From Rhodococcus ruber NBRC 15591 (GTDB lineage: Bacteria > Actinomycetota > Actinomycetes > Mycobacteriales > Mycobacteriaceae), in contig NZ_BCXE01000016.1 of NCBI RefSeq assembly GCF_001894945.1, positions 116,721 to 180,720 on the forward strand: a DNA stretch of 64,000 nt. The letters run 5' to 3'. This document shows positions 44,018 to 53,512 of this stretch, one piece after another (position 1 is the first letter of the stretch; every line of letters begins with the position of its first letter). The translations under genes were made by a program, and so were the position numbers. Below the pieces are notes generated by a model. That model did not search any database, was not told the origin of the DNA, and saw only the letters and a program-made list of their open reading frames with translations.

Positions 44018-45207
44018 CGGCGCAGGGGGCGCCGGTCGCCTCGCCCACCGTCCTCGACGCGCTCCGCGCGTCCCCTGCCGGCCCGGTCCTCGACCTGCCC
44101 CTGCCCGCGCCGGCCCCGGCCCCGCCGACGTGGTCGCCGGAATCCGGGCTCGATGCACTATCCGAGGTGCTGCAGTCGATTCCGGTTCCACCGGTGCCGG
44201 GAATCGACGAATTGCTGCGTCCCCTGCGCGATCTGGGCGACCTGTTCGGCACCGGGATCGTCGAGGCGCTCGACCCGTCTGCGGTGCTGCAGCAGTCGTC
44301 GCGGGTGCTCGAGGGCGCGGCGTCGCTGACGCGCACGGCACTGCATGCACTGCCGGACTCGTGGGAGGGGGCACCCGCCGAGGCCGCGCTCGACAAGGGT
44401 CGCCAGGCACAGCTGAGCGCGGTCGAGCTGGGCGAGCGGGGCGACGAGATCGGAGCGGTCACCCGCGCCGCGACCGCCAGTGTCGAGCGCGGCAACGTCG
44501 AACTCGGCGGAATCGCGCAGTCCTTCCTGGCGTTCGCCGCGGCGACGGCGCCCGTCGCGCTGACACCACCGGGACAGGTCGCGCTGCTCACCGCCGCCGC
44601 CGAGCACGTGTCCGCGGCGCTGGCGGTGGTCGCGCGTACCCGCGGCGAACTGCTCGGCCACACCGCGGCGATGAACGCGCTCGCCGCGCCGATCACCGTG
44701 CCTGCGCCCGTCGCCACGCCCGGCCTGCCCGCTCCGTCGGACGTCGCCGCGACCGCCACGAAGGCCGTGGAGATCGTCGCCGCGACCGGTGCGCCCGGCG
44801 ATCTGCCCGCACAGACGCAGGCCGCGGCATTCGCAGGCGGCACCGGACCGGCGACCCCGACGCTCGCCGCCGCCACCGCCCCGGCGAGCAGCGCGAATGG
44901 CGTCGCACCGGGCGGGGGCGGTGTCTCGCTGGGCGCGGCAGGCGCGGCGGCCCTCGGGGGCGCGGTCGGCGGTCTCGGCGGCGCCCCGTCGAACCCCCGG
45001 TCCACCGCGACTGCTCCCGTGTCCACCGTGGCTTCGACCGCCCGTCATCCGCTCGCGGCCGCCCTCCCGGCCACCGGACGCGCGGACGACGACACGCCCC
45101 GGCGGACCCGTCCGGCGATCCTGGTGTCCGCGGCGAACAGCACCGCCGTGATCGGCGAGCTCCCGCCGGCGACGGCCCCGGTGATCGGGGGCGGTGACGA
45201 CTGGTGA
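44014..45207 (+). CDS. Putative type VII secretion substrate with WxG-like motif and long Ala/Pro-rich tail
   Basis: 397 residues. Residues about 45-230 are helical with a WxG-like turn (SWEG, W117-G119) and a second helical part (LTPPGQVALLTAAAEHVSAALAVVARTRGEL). Residues about 235-397 are low-complexity Ala/Pro/Thr/Gly with a Gly-rich hydrophobic stretch (about 296-330). No signal peptide. Translationally coupled to the EspC-like gene. It is probably the large partner of a secreted pair; the tail may be cell-wall spanning. Function unknown. Confidence 0.6.
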   Translation: MTAQGAPVASPTVLDALRASPAGPVLDLPLPAPAPAPPTWSPESGLDALSEVLQSIPVPPVPGIDELLRPLRDLGDLFGTGIVEALDPSAVLQQSSRVLEGAASLTRTALHALPDSWEGAPAEAALDKGRQAQLSAVELGERGDEIGAVTRAATASVERGNVELGGIAQSFLAFAAATAPVALTPPGQVALLTAAAEHVSAALAVVARTRGELLGHTAAMNALAAPITVPAPVATPGLPAPSDVAATATKAVEIVAATGAPGDLPAQTQAAAFAGGTGPATPTLAAATAPASSANGVAPGGGGVSLGAAGAAALGGAVGGLGGAPSNPRSTATAPVSTVASTARHPLAAALPATGRADDDTPRRTRPAILVSAANSTAVIGELPPATAPVIGGGDDW

Positions 45208-45213
45208 TCCCCG

Positions 45214-45247
45214 GGTTCCCGTCCCGCCGGGGTGTGGGGCGGGAACC
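45214..45247. terminator. Hairpin after the type VII substrate pair
   Basis: Arms GGTTCCCGTCCC (45214-45225) and GGGGCGGGAACC (45236-45247) with one G-T pair and a 10-nt loop, starting 7 bases after the stop. The rest of the 254-bp gap to the peptidase gene shows nothing I recognise. Confidence 0.6.
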
Positions 45248-45461
45248 GGGCCCTTCGTGACCGGCGTGGCCGTAGCGGCGGTTCGGTGCGGGCATCGCCG
45301 TCGAGGTGGCGAGGGCGCCGAGTCCTGGGCGCGACGAGCACACGGCGTCACCGAACGCGAGAACCGGGACGTGGTCGCCCCGACCGTGGTGAACTGACTG
45401 ACGAACCGGTCCCCTCTCGACCGGTCCGTAGTTGTCACCGACCCGACGGAGTTCTCGAGGG

Positions 45462-46625
45462 ATGACGATCGACCACGACCGCGTCGTCGCCTGGCGACGG
45501 GACCTGCATGCCCACCCGGAGCTGTCGTTCGCGGAGTTCCGGACGACCGCGCTGGTGCGCGATCAGCTGGTCTCGCTCGGGCTGAGCCCGGTGACCCTGC
45601 CGGGGGGCACCGGACTGTGGTGCGACGTCGGCCCGGACACGAGCGAATGCCTCGCGCTGCGGGCCGACCTCGACGCCCTGCCGCTCACCGAGACCACCGG
45701 GTTGCCGTATGCATCGACCGTGGCGGGCGTGTGCCACGCGTGCGGGCACGATGCCCACACCGCGATGCTGCTCGAGGCAGCCACCGTGCTCGCGGCGGAC
45801 CCACCCCCGCAACGGGTGCGGTTGATCTTCCAGCCGGGCGAGGAGACCACGCCGGGCGGCGCCCTCGAGGTCGTCGCGGCGGGTGGTCTCGAGGGGGTGT
45901 CCCGGATCTTCGCGCTGCACTGCGCCCCGCAACTCGAGGCGGGCAAGCTCGCCACCCGCGCCGGCCCGATCACCTCGTCCGGGGCCGTGCTCACGGTCCG
46001 GTTGTCCTCCCCCGGGGGCCATTCGGCCCGTCCGCATCTGACCGGGGACCTGATCCACGCGGCGGCCGTCCTCGTCACCGGTCTGGCATCGGTGCTCGAT
46101 CGACGCCTCGACGCCCGTACCGCCACCGTCCTGACCTGGGGACGGGTTCGGGCCGGGCACGTCGGCAACGCCATCCCCGAGGAAGGCGAACTGGTGGGCA
46201 CGTTGCGCAGCGCGTCGCACGAGACGTGGGCGACGGTCGAGCCCCTGGTGCGACGCAGCGTCGCCGAACTGCTCGCCCCCTACGACGTGGACCACGAACT
46301 GGAGTACGTGCAGGGCGTTCCGCCGGTGGTCAACGACCCCGAGGCGGTGGCCGAGATGCTCGCCGCGATCGAGTCCGTGGTGGGCCTCGAGAACCTCGCC
46401 GAGGCGGGACAGTCCAGCGGCGGCGAGGACTTCGCGTGGTATCTCGAGCACGTCCCGGGCGCGATGGCGCGGCTGGGGGTCTGGGACGGGACGAGTCCGC
46501 GGCACGATCTTCACCAGCCCGACTTCGTACTGGACGAACGAGCCCTGGCGCACGGGGCACGCACCCTGCTGGCCCTCGCCTACGGCGGAAAGCACGAACC
46601 CCGTACCCCTGACCCGAGCGAATGA
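45462..46625 (+). CDS. M20D-family amidohydrolase (hippurate/N-acyl-amino-acid hydrolase-like)
   Basis: 387 residues. Metal ligands are in RRDLHAHPELSF, VCHACGHDAHTAML, FQPGEETTPGGA and the late H in LHQPDF. The lid/dimerisation domain is in the middle (SPGGHSARPHLTGDLIHAA). It hydrolyses N-acyl or N-aroyl amino acids or similar amides; exact substrate unknown. ATG at 45462 follows CGAGGG. Single gene. Confidence 0.92.
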   Translation: MTIDHDRVVAWRRDLHAHPELSFAEFRTTALVRDQLVSLGLSPVTLPGGTGLWCDVGPDTSECLALRADLDALPLTETTGLPYASTVAGVCHACGHDAHTAMLLEAATVLAADPPPQRVRLIFQPGEETTPGGALEVVAAGGLEGVSRIFALHCAPQLEAGKLATRAGPITSSGAVLTVRLSSPGGHSARPHLTGDLIHAAAVLVTGLASVLDRRLDARTATVLTWGRVRAGHVGNAIPEEGELVGTLRSASHETWATVEPLVRRSVAELLAPYDVDHELEYVQGVPPVVNDPEAVAEMLAAIESVVGLENLAEAGQSSGGEDFAWYLEHVPGAMARLGVWDGTSPRHDLHQPDFVLDERALAHGARTLLALAYGGKHEPRTPDPSE

Positions 46626-46689
46626 ACCGTGCGGCCGGACCGAGCGAGGGAGCGACGGGCTCCGCGAGACGCGCCCGTGCGTCGCGGGG

Positions 46690-47022
46690 TCACCGGTGGC
46701 GGCGGACGGGTCCGGCCCGGATGGGTGGATCCGCCGCCGGGGGCGGGTCCGGACGGTGCACGGTCACGCGGACGGACCGGGTGACCGGGCCGGCGCGGCG
46801 ACGGTCGTACTCCGCGCGACGATCCGGGTCGCGCAGGACGAAATACGCCTCGACGATCCGGCGCAGTTCCTCGTCCTCGTCCGGGCCGTACGGGAGGGCC
46901 GGGTTACGGAGGTCGGGGTGGTGCGCGCGCAGCTTGCGGCGGAAGGCCGCCGTGATCGCCGCCTGCGCGGCGGAATCGGAGACGTCCAGCACCGCGTAGA
47001 GATCGGGTTCGCTGCCGGACAC
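46690..47022 (-). CDS. J-domain (DnaJ-like) protein
   Basis: 110 residues. The N-terminal J domain (about 6-75) has the HPD motif (RAHHPDLRNP) and the final helix RIVEAYFVLRDPDRRAEYDRRR. The tail is Pro/Arg-rich; there is no G/F or zinc domain. It would stimulate DnaK ATPase. The GTG at 47022 has AAGGAGGC upstream. The same-strand hsp20 gene lies 600 bp upstream, making this a small chaperone neighbourhood. Residues 46-50 carry an unusual GPDEDEELRR insert before helix IV. Confidence 0.85.
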   Translation of the reverse strand: MSGSEPDLYAVLDVSDSAAQAAITAAFRRKLRAHHPDLRNPALPYGPDEDEELRRIVEAYFVLRDPDRRAEYDRRRAGPVTRSVRVTVHRPDPPPAADPPIRAGPVRRHR

Positions 47023-47291
47023 GGCTGCGCCTCCTTCGTGTCGTCGTCGGCGGGTTCGCCCACGACGGACCGCTGCGGCCACAGGAGCGAACGCCCGGCG
47101 ACCCACCTCGCGACGGAGAGGGTCGCCGGGCGTCGGCGATGAACGGGTGCGGCCCGCACTGGGTGTGCCGAGTACCGGCGGTGCGCCGACCGGTTCCGGC
47201 TGCGGGCCGGTGACCGGCTCGGCGCGTCGTGGTTGTCGTCCGGGCGGGCGGCACGCACGTCAGCGCCTCGCACTACTGCTGCGACGTCGCA
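47023..47291. other. Gap without recognised gene
   Basis: GC-rich DNA upstream of the J-domain gene. Open frames here have no ribosome-binding site and no protein-like composition. It presumably contains that gene's promoter; no clear element was seen. Confidence 0.5.
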
Positions 47292-47615
47292 TCACCGTCC
47301 TTTCACGACGAGATTCCGGGGATCGTTTCCGGTACGACCCGGAGGAGAGCGCTGCGTGGCCACCACTTCCCCCGGGGCTCGCGTCCCGACTCGTCCGAGC
47401 GGTCCCCGGGAGCATGCCGCCTCGCGCGGAGGCCGGACTGCGGCGGCCCGGCATCCCGGGATGTCCACCGGCGATCGCGGCCGGGGCACCTCGAGCATGT
47501 CCAGCTCGAGTTCGAGCAGGAGCAGCTCGAGGTCCGCACCGTCGACGGGTTCTTCGGGCCCGACGAGCGGTTCGGCGATCAGGTCGAGTGCGTCCATGAC
47601 TGTCTCCGCGGACAC
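47292..47615 (-). CDS. Possible small acidic protein downstream of hsp20
   Basis: 107-codon ORF from a GTG 7 bases beyond the hsp20 stop. The first 45 residues look coding: acidic and leucine-rich (VMDALDLIAEPLVG, DLELLLLELELDMLEVP). The remainder is Arg/Pro-rich and doubtful, so the true gene may be shorter or broken. Function unknown; it might be a short partner of the chaperone. Low confidence. Confidence 0.3.
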   Translation of the reverse strand: MSAETVMDALDLIAEPLVGPEEPVDGADLELLLLELELDMLEVPRPRSPVDIPGCRAAAVRPPREAACSRGPLGRVGTRAPGEVVATQRSPPGRTGNDPRNLVVKGR

Positions 47616-47622
47616 CGGTGGG

Positions 47623-48039
47623 TCAGGCGTCGATCGCCTTCTTGTCGCCCACCGCGATCTCGATCTTGCGCGGCTTGGCCTTCTCCGCCACGGGGATCGT
47701 CAGCCTCAGCACGCCGGCGTCGTACGTCGCCTCGATGTTGTCGGTATCGAGGTTCTCCCCGAGGAACAGCTGCCGGCTGAACACGCCGCGCGGACGCTCG
47801 GCCGCGACCATCTCCTGACTCTGGTCGCGCGCCGGTCGTTCTGCATGCACCGTCAGCACGTTCCGTTCGACGTCGAGGTCGAGCGAATCCTCGGCCACAC
47901 CGGGCAGGTCGAACTCGACGACGAACTTGTCGCCCTCACGCCAGGCGTCCATGGGCATCACCGCGGGCCGGGCCGCCGTACCGAGAACCTGCTGCGCGAA
48001 GCGGTCGAGCTCGCGGAACGGATCGGTGCGCATCAACAT
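47623..48039 (-). CDS. hsp20: Hsp20/alpha-crystallin small heat-shock protein
   Basis: 138 residues. N-terminal [18 protein letters not shown] is followed by an alpha-crystallin domain (about 38-130: [34 protein letters not shown]) with the conserved GVLRLTIPV and an IEI tail. It is an ATP-independent holdase. The ATG at 48039 is preferred to the upstream GTG (48054) because GGAGGT lies 7 nt before it. No HAIR or CIRCE element was found in the 300 bp upstream. It is of the class that includes the DosR-regulated HspX of mycobacteria but looks more like the Hsp18 group. Confidence 0.93.
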   Translation of the reverse strand: MLMRTDPFRELDRFAQQVLGTAARPAVMPMDAWREGDKFVVEFDLPGVAEDSLDLDVERNVLTVHAERPARDQSQEMVAAERPRGVFSRQLFLGENLDTDNIEATYDAGVLRLTIPVAEKAKPRKIEIAVGDKKAIDA

Positions 48040-48339
48040 CGTTTCCACCTCCACAGACTCTCTTCGTGCCGGTTGAGGAGAGCAGCCGATCTATGTCTGC
48101 CGCTACACCTTTCTTGTACCACTCACAACATACGAAGGCAAGGCTTTGTTCCCGGAACCGGCGCGAATTCCGCGTCGCCGGGCCATAATCCGCCGACGCA
48201 AAACCTCCCGTGCGCGGCTGTGTCCGGCTACGCTCGACCTACCGCATGATGCCGCGGCGGTTCCGGGATGCCCTGAGGCCTCACGGAGCACGCGGCGCCG
48301 CAGCGACGTCGCCGCCCCGGGGCAGCGCAAGGAGGCACC
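48040..48339. promoter_or_regulatory. Divergent intergenic region between hsp20 and ctaD
   Basis: About 300 bp without a gene. It holds the promoters of two genes. A short dyad TTGT-N8-ACAA (around 48116-48131, ACTT-rich) is visible but matches no known heat-shock operator. The section from 48090 to 48150 is AT-richer than its surroundings. Confidence 0.4.
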
Positions 48340-50088
48340 ATGGTTGTCACCGAGACGAAGGCCGTCCGGCCGTACCCGCCGCGGTACGCGCCGAAGGGTT
48401 CGACGTTCTACCGACTCGTCACCACGACCGACCCGAAGATGCTCGGTCTGATGTACATCGTCACGTCGTTCACGTTCTTCCTCATCGGCGGCCTGATGGC
48501 ACTGCTGATCCGCAGCGAGCTCGCCGTCCCGGGTCTGCAGTTCCTGTCCAACGAGCAGTACAACCAGTTGTTCACGATGCACGGCGGCATCATGCTGCTG
48601 ATGTACGCGACCCCGATCGTGTTCGGGTTCGCGAACTACATCCTGCCGCTGCAGATCGGCGCGCCCGACGTCGCGTTCCCCCGTCTGAACGCGTTCAGCT
48701 ACTGGCTGTACCTGTTCGGCGCAACCGTCGTCGCCGCCTCCCTCATCACTCCCGGCGGTGCACCGGACTTCGGATGGACGTCGTACATTCCGTTGGCGGA
48801 CGATCTGCACACCCCCGGCATCGGCGCCAACCTCTGGTTCACCGGCCTCGCGGTGGCCGGTCTCGGCACCATCCTCGGCGGGGTCAACATGATCACCACG
48901 GTGGTGTGCCTGCGCGCCCCGGGCATGACGATGTTCCGGATGCCGATCTTCACCTGGAACATCTTCATCACGATGATCCTGATCCTGCTGATCTTCCCCC
49001 TGCTGACGGCCGCGTTCATGGGGGTGATGGTCGATCGGGTACTGGGCGGGAACATCTTCGACCCGGCCACCGGCGGGGTGCTCTTGTATCAGCATCTGTT
49101 CTGGTTCTTCGGTCACCCTGAGGTGTACGTCATCGCGCTGCCGTTCTTCGGCATCATCTCCGAGGTCATCCCGGTCTTCTCCCGGAAGCCGATCTTCGGC
49201 TACACCGGCCTGGTCTACGCGACCCTCGCGATCGGTGCCCTGTCGATGGCCGTCTGGGCGCACCACATGTATGCCACCGGCGCCGTGCTGCTGCCGTACT
49301 TCTCGTTCATGACGTTCCTGATCGCGGTGCCCACCGGCGTGAAGTTCTTCAACTGGATCGGCACCATGTGGAAGGGGCAGGTGACGTTCGAGACGCCGAT
49401 GCTGTTCTCGGTCGGGTTCATCATCACCTTCCTGTTCGGTGGCCTGACCGGCGTCATCCTCGCCAGCCCGCCGCTCGACTTCCATGTCCACGACTCGTAC
49501 TTCGTCGTCGCGCACTTCCACTACGTGCTCTTCGGCACCATCGTGTTCGCCACCTACGCCGGCATCTACTTCTGGTTCCCGAAGATGACCGGGCGGCTGA
49601 TGGACGAGCGCCTCGGCAAGTGGCACTTCTGGCTGACCTTCGTCGGCTTCCACACCACGTTCCTGGTGCAGCACTGGCTGGGCAACGAGGGCATGCCGCG
49701 CCGCTACGCCGACTACCTGCCGTCGGACGGATTCACCACGCTCAACACCATTTCCACCATCGGGGCGTTCACCCTCGGCGTCTCGACGCTGCCGTTCCTG
49801 TGGAACGTGTTCAAGAGCTACCGGTACGGGCAGGTCGTCACCGTCGACGACCCGTGGGGCTACGGCAACTCCCTCGAGTGGGCGACCACCTGCCCGCCGC
49901 CGCGGCACAACTTCTACGAGCTGCCGCGCATCCGCTCCGAGCGGCCCGCGTTCGAGCTGCACTACCCGCACATGGTGGAGACCATGCGGGCGGAGGCGCA
50001 CGTGGGCGTCGGCCGGCGGCACGCCGCCGAGGTCGCCGAGGAACCCCACATCCGGGACACCGCCGACCGGACACCCAAGAGCACCTGA
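48340..50088 (+). CDS. ctaD: Cytochrome c oxidase subunit I (aa3 type)
   Basis: 582 residues, twelve membrane helices. Heme a, heme a3 and CuB ligands are in the expected segments: [28 protein letters not shown] (His-Tyr crosslink region), WAHHMYATG, and [16 protein letters not shown]. Subunit of the terminal oxidase that reduces O2 and pumps protons. The ATG follows AAGGAGGCACC. It is encoded alone, as ctaD is in other actinobacteria, away from ctaC/E. Confidence 0.97.
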   Translation: MVVTETKAVRPYPPRYAPKGSTFYRLVTTTDPKMLGLMYIVTSFTFFLIGGLMALLIRSELAVPGLQFLSNEQYNQLFTMHGGIMLLMYATPIVFGFANYILPLQIGAPDVAFPRLNAFSYWLYLFGATVVAASLITPGGAPDFGWTSYIPLADDLHTPGIGANLWFTGLAVAGLGTILGGVNMITTVVCLRAPGMTMFRMPIFTWNIFITMILILLIFPLLTAAFMGVMVDRVLGGNIFDPATGGVLLYQHLFWFFGHPEVYVIALPFFGIISEVIPVFSRKPIFGYTGLVYATLAIGALSMAVWAHHMYATGAVLLPYFSFMTFLIAVPTGVKFFNWIGTMWKGQVTFETPMLFSVGFIITFLFGGLTGVILASPPLDFHVHDSYFVVAHFHYVLFGTIVFATYAGIYFWFPKMTGRLMDERLGKWHFWLTFVGFHTTFLVQHWLGNEGMPRRYADYLPSDGFTTLNTISTIGAFTLGVSTLPFLWNVFKSYRYGQVVTVDDPWGYGNSLEWATTCPPPRHNFYELPRIRSERPAFELHYPHMVETMRAEAHVGVGRRHAAEVAEEPHIRDTADRTPKST

Positions 50089-50187
50089 CCGGTCGGCCGG
50101 ATCGGTGTAACCGGGCTCCCGCCGGGGTATCTGGAGCGCACGCCCCGCACGGGCGAGCACTCGAGAACCACTTCGGCGGGAGGCCCG

Positions 50188-50682
50188 GTGTCCACTGACG
50201 CAATCGTGTTGTTGAAGGAAGACCACAAGGAGATCCGCGCGTTGTTCCGCGAGTTCCGCGGCGCGGACGACGACGAGGAGAAGGGTCGGATAGTCGGACG
50301 GATCATCGAACTGCTGACCGTGCACACCTACATCGAGAACGAGGGCATGTACCCCGAGGTGCGCTCGCTCCTGCCCGACCTCGAATCGGACATCCTCGAG
50401 TCGTTCGAGGAGCACCACGTCGCGGATGTGCTGGTGATGGAACTGGCGGGGATGAAGCCCGGTGCCGAGCGGTTCGACGCGAAGACGACGGTCCTCATCG
50501 AGAACGTCGAGCACCACATCGAGGAGGAGGAAGAGGAGTGGTTCCCGAAGGTGCGGGAGGCACTCGGCCGCAAGCAGCTGCAGGAGATCGGGGCTCGGAT
50601 GCTCGACCTGAAGGAGAAGGCCCCCCGCTCCCCCGCGCAGCCGTCGGCCCTGAAGAAGACGATCGACGCCGTCGTCAGCTGA
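50188..50682 (+). CDS. Hemerythrin HHE-domain protein
   Basis: 164 residues. Di-iron ligands are spread over four helices: LKEDHKEIRALF, LLTVHTYIENEGMYPEV, SFEEHHVADVL and VEHHIEEEEEEWFP. It binds O2, NO or peroxide through a di-iron centre. The C-terminal 25 residues are Pro/Ser/Lys-rich. GTG start following CGGGAGG. It lies 100 bp after ctaD and may respond to the same redox conditions. Confidence 0.92.
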   Translation: MSTDAIVLLKEDHKEIRALFREFRGADDDEEKGRIVGRIIELLTVHTYIENEGMYPEVRSLLPDLESDILESFEEHHVADVLVMELAGMKPGAERFDAKTTVLIENVEHHIEEEEEEWFPKVREALGRKQLQEIGARMLDLKEKAPRSPAQPSALKKTIDAVVS

Positions 50683-50689
50683 CACGTCG

Positions 50690-50751
50690 CCGGACCGCTA
50701 CCGGTCCGGTTCACGAAGGCCGGGGGTGTGGAGTTGCTCCGCACCCCCGGC
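50690..50751. terminator. Two hairpins after the hemerythrin gene
   Basis: First stem CCGGACC/GGTCCGG (50690-50696, 50703-50709). The second has 14-bp arms (50719-50732 and 50738-50751, GCCGGGGGTGTGGA with one G-T pair). Both lie in the gap between convergent genes and can act in both directions. Confidence 0.7.
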
Positions 50752-50762
50752 TACTGCGCTCC

Positions 50763-50814
50763 GGCGCCCCAGCGGTCCGGCGCCCCAGCGGTCCGGCGCC
50801 CCAGCGGTCCGGCG
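50763..50814. repeat. 16-bp tandem repeat in a convergent gap
   Basis: Three identical 16-bp units GGCGCCCCAGCGGTCC at 50763, 50779 and 50795 and a partial fourth ending at the TAA of the minus-strand gene (50815). This is the third such array at a convergent junction in the window. Confidence 0.9.
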
Positions 50815-51570
50815 TTACGGAGCGGCGGCGGAGTCGGGCAGATCGCTCCGCGCGGACCCGTCGGCCGCGCCGCGACCCGCGCGGCTGCCCTGGTAGGCGT
50901 CGCGACGGAACGACACGAGCCACCGTGGCCACAGGTCGACCGAGGCCGGGTGGTTGAGCACCGGGTCGAACGACGGTTGCGCCTCGTCGGAGGCGCGTAC
51001 CTCGCTCTCGAGCGTGACGCGCCCGGCCGGCACGAGCCGCCCGCGGGCCGACGCCACGTGCAACGAGAACACCAGCGGCCCGCCGCGCCGAGCCAGTTCC
51101 CGCACAGACGTCGACGCCGGCTGCTCCCCCTCGGGGAACGCGAAGATCCACCGCGGCGCGAGATCGACGTTCGTGCGATACGCCATCAGGGAGCCGTACC
51201 GCGCCGTCGACCAGCCTCGCGCCGGCAGCAGCACCGCCCTGGTCCGCACGTGCAGCGTGGCGAGCAGGATGTCCCACGGACCGCTCTCGAGCGAGAACCG
51301 CAGCGCCAGACCGAGGATGTCGGGCACACCGTCGGGCGTGCCCACGGCACCGGACAACCGGGCGGTCACCGGTACCCGGGCCGGGACCGAGCGCGGCCAC
51401 CAGCCCGGCGCCAGTTCCGCTTCCCCCTGGAAGAGCACCCCGTGCGGGTGGAACACCCGGGCGCCGCGCAACGCGGAGGCAGCCCGGAACGGCGCGGCGA
51501 ACACCGCGTGCATCGAGATCATGCGCCCCGCATACCCGGGGTGCCGCCACACCAATCGGCGTGCGCTCAT
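50815..51570 (-). CDS. Conserved hypothetical protein
   Basis: 251 residues, mixed alpha/beta, no signal peptide. Visible segments: RGARVFHPHGVLFQGEAEL, PDGVPDILGLALRFSLESG and PWDILLATLHVRTR. The pattern of a FHP.G...G strand followed by D..GLALR is reminiscent of catalase-fold proteins, but the catalase heme ligands are not evident. I do not assign a function. The ATG overlaps the stop of the upstream membrane-protein gene by four bases, so the two are cotranscribed. Confidence 0.7.
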   Translation of the reverse strand: MSARRLVWRHPGYAGRMISMHAVFAAPFRAASALRGARVFHPHGVLFQGEAELAPGWWPRSVPARVPVTARLSGAVGTPDGVPDILGLALRFSLESGPWDILLATLHVRTRAVLLPARGWSTARYGSLMAYRTNVDLAPRWIFAFPEGEQPASTSVRELARRGGPLVFSLHVASARGRLVPAGRVTLESEVRASDEAQPSFDPVLNHPASVDLWPRWLVSFRRDAYQGSRAGRGAADGSARSDLPDSAAAP

Positions 51571-52211
51571 TCGACGAGCGAAGCCACCTCGTGATCGGTG
51601 AGCGTGGTCTGCGGCACGCGCCCGGCGTCCCGGGCCAGCAACACCGCCCGGTACAGCGGCCGTTGCTCCAGTCCCGCTTCGCGGGCCTCCGCCCGCAGCT
51701 GCTCCACCAGTACCGACGACATCGCCGCGGCCGAGGCCAGCTCACTCGCCGCGAGCGCGTCCGCGAGCCGGCGCAACGCCAGCACATCGAGCTCCCGGCA
51801 GCCGCCGTTCGCGTACAACGCCAGCGGGACCGACACGATCCGGTCGCCGTCGTTGAGCCGCAGCACCACCTGACTGACCCGCAGCGCCGACACCACCAGT
51901 TCGACCCCGGCGAGGTTGCGCAGCTGCACCCGCCGGGTGCGCAGTGCCCCCTTCGCCGTGATCGTGGTGCCGTCGATCCAGCGGCGCCGGCGCAGCACCG
52001 CCAGGGCGCCCACTGCCGGCGGCACCCCGACGATCATCCCGGACACGACCGCGACCAGCGGGCTGGCCACCAGGTACACCAGCAAACCGGCCACCACGCC
52101 GATCAGGAGGGAGAACGCCGCGACCCTCCCGGCGCGGGGTGCGAGCACCCGCGCCGGGATCAGGTCCAGACGGGTCGGCGCAGGACGTCCCGACGGGTCA
52201 GGTGCCGGCAA
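51567..52211 (-). CDS. Two-helix membrane protein, unknown function
   Basis: 214 residues from a probable TTG at 52211; the exact start is uncertain because the frame extends further upstream inside hisS. Two adjacent membrane helices (about 28-75, [23 protein letters not shown]) are followed by a PH-like beta segment ([22 protein letters not shown]) and a C-terminal helical part. It overlaps the hisS 3' end by 14 bases and is probably cotranscribed with it. Confidence 0.6.
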   Translation of the reverse strand: MPAPDPSGRPAPTRLDLIPARVLAPRAGRVAAFSLLIGVVAGLLVYLVASPLVAVVSGMIVGVPPAVGALAVLRRRRWIDGTTITAKGALRTRRVQLRNLAGVELVVSALRVSQVVLRLNDGDRIVSVPLALYANGGCRELDVLALRRLADALAASELASAAAMSSVLVEQLRAEAREAGLEQRPLYRAVLLARDAGRVPQTTLTDHEVASLVE

Positions 52212-53472
52212 CGACGTCCCCGACCCGGGCGACCACGTCGTCGAGCGGCACGGTGTGCTGTTCGCCGGTGCGCAGGTCCTTGACCACGATTTCGCCGGCT
52301 TCGAGCTCTCGCTCCCCCAGGACCAGGGCAACGACGGCTCCGGAGCGGTCGGCGGCCTTCATCGCTCCCTTGACGCCGCGCCCTCCGTACGCCAGGTCCA
52401 CCCGGATGCCGGCGGCGCGCAGCCGATGGGCGATCGGGACCAGCGTCGACTTGGCGGAGTCGCCCATCGGCACGCAGAACACCTCGCAGCGGGCGGGGCT
52501 GCCCGCGCTCTTGCCCTCGGCGGCGAGGGCGAGCACCGTGCGATCGATCCCGAGACCGAACCCGATGCCCGAGAGGGGCTGCCCGCCGAGCTGAGCCATC
52601 AGGCCGTCGTAGCGCCCGCCGCCGCCGATCCCGGACTGGGCGCCGAGGCCGTCGTGGACGAACTCGAAGGTGGTCTTCGTGTAGTAGTCGAGGCCGCGCA
52701 CCATGCGCGGGTTGATCGTGTAGCGCACGCCGAGCGCGTCGAGGTGCGAGAGCACCTCGTCGAAGTGCGCCTTGGCCGTGTCGGAGAGGTGGTCGAGCAT
52801 GAGCGGGGCGTCGGCCGTCATCTCCCGCACGTGGGGGCGCTTGTCGTCGAGGACCCGCAGCGGGTTGATCTCGGCGCGCCGGCGGGTCTCCTCGTCCAGG
52901 TCCAACCCGAACAGGAACTGCTGCAACAATTCCCGGTACTGGGGGCGGCACGTCTCGTCGCCGAGGGAGGTGATCTCGAGGCGGAATCCGTCGAGGCCGA
53001 GGCTGCGGAATCCGGCGTCGGCCACGGCGACGACCTCGGCGTCGAGGGCGGGGTCGTCGACGCCGATCGCCTCGACCCCCACCTGCTGCAGCTGACGGTA
53101 CCGCCCGGCCTGGGGACGTTCGTACCGGAAGAAGGGGCCCGAGTAGCTCAGCTTGACGGGCAGCTGGCCACGGTCGAGGCCGTGCTCGATCACCGCCCGC
53201 ATCACCCCGGCGGTCCCTTCCGGCCGCAACGTGACGGACCGGTCGCCGCGATCGGCGAAGGTGTACATCTCCTTGCTCACGACGTCCGTGGACTCGCCGA
53301 CGCCGCGCGCGAACAGCCCGGTGTCCTCGAAGATCGGCAGCTCGATGTGCCCGTAGCCGGCCAGCCGCGCCGCGCGGGTCAAGCCGTCGCGCACGGCGAC
53401 GAACTCCGCCGACTGCGGCGGGACGTAATCGGGTACACCCTTGGGCGCCGAGAACGTGGAGGGCTTGCTCAA
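52198..53472 (-). CDS. hisS: Histidyl-tRNA synthetase
   Basis: 424-residue class II synthetase: motif 1 region ([13 protein letters not shown]), motif 2 ([19 protein letters not shown]), HisA motif ([13 protein letters not shown]), motif 3 ([11 protein letters not shown]), then the anticodon-binding domain (about 330-424). Nearly identical in layout to M. tuberculosis HisS. It begins with a TTG; no ATG or GTG lies close enough upstream. The order hisS, hydrolase, cyclophilin, relA follows the mycobacterial map. Confidence 0.96.
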   Translation of the reverse strand: MSKPSTFSAPKGVPDYVPPQSAEFVAVRDGLTRAARLAGYGHIELPIFEDTGLFARGVGESTDVVSKEMYTFADRGDRSVTLRPEGTAGVMRAVIEHGLDRGQLPVKLSYSGPFFRYERPQAGRYRQLQQVGVEAIGVDDPALDAEVVAVADAGFRSLGLDGFRLEITSLGDETCRPQYRELLQQFLFGLDLDEETRRRAEINPLRVLDDKRPHVREMTADAPLMLDHLSDTAKAHFDEVLSHLDALGVRYTINPRMVRGLDYYTKTTFEFVHDGLGAQSGIGGGGRYDGLMAQLGGQPLSGIGFGLGIDRTVLALAAEGKSAGSPARCEVFCVPMGDSAKSTLVPIAHRLRAAGIRVDLAYGGRGVKGAMKAADRSGAVVALVLGERELEAGEIVVKDLRTGEQHTVPLDDVVARVGDVVAGT

Positions 53473-53512
53473 CTGTCGCTGCTTTCTCTCGTCGGTGGGT
53501 CGGGAGGCCGGG

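Noticed and set aside
48116..48131. HAIR or CIRCE heat-shock operator upstream of hsp20
   Set aside because: The TTGT-N8-ACAA dyad does not match CTTGAGT-N7-ACTCAAG or the CIRCE consensus.
48103..50685. 860-codon minus-strand frame opposite ctaD and the hemerythrin gene
   Set aside because: Shadow frame; ctaD is unmistakable.
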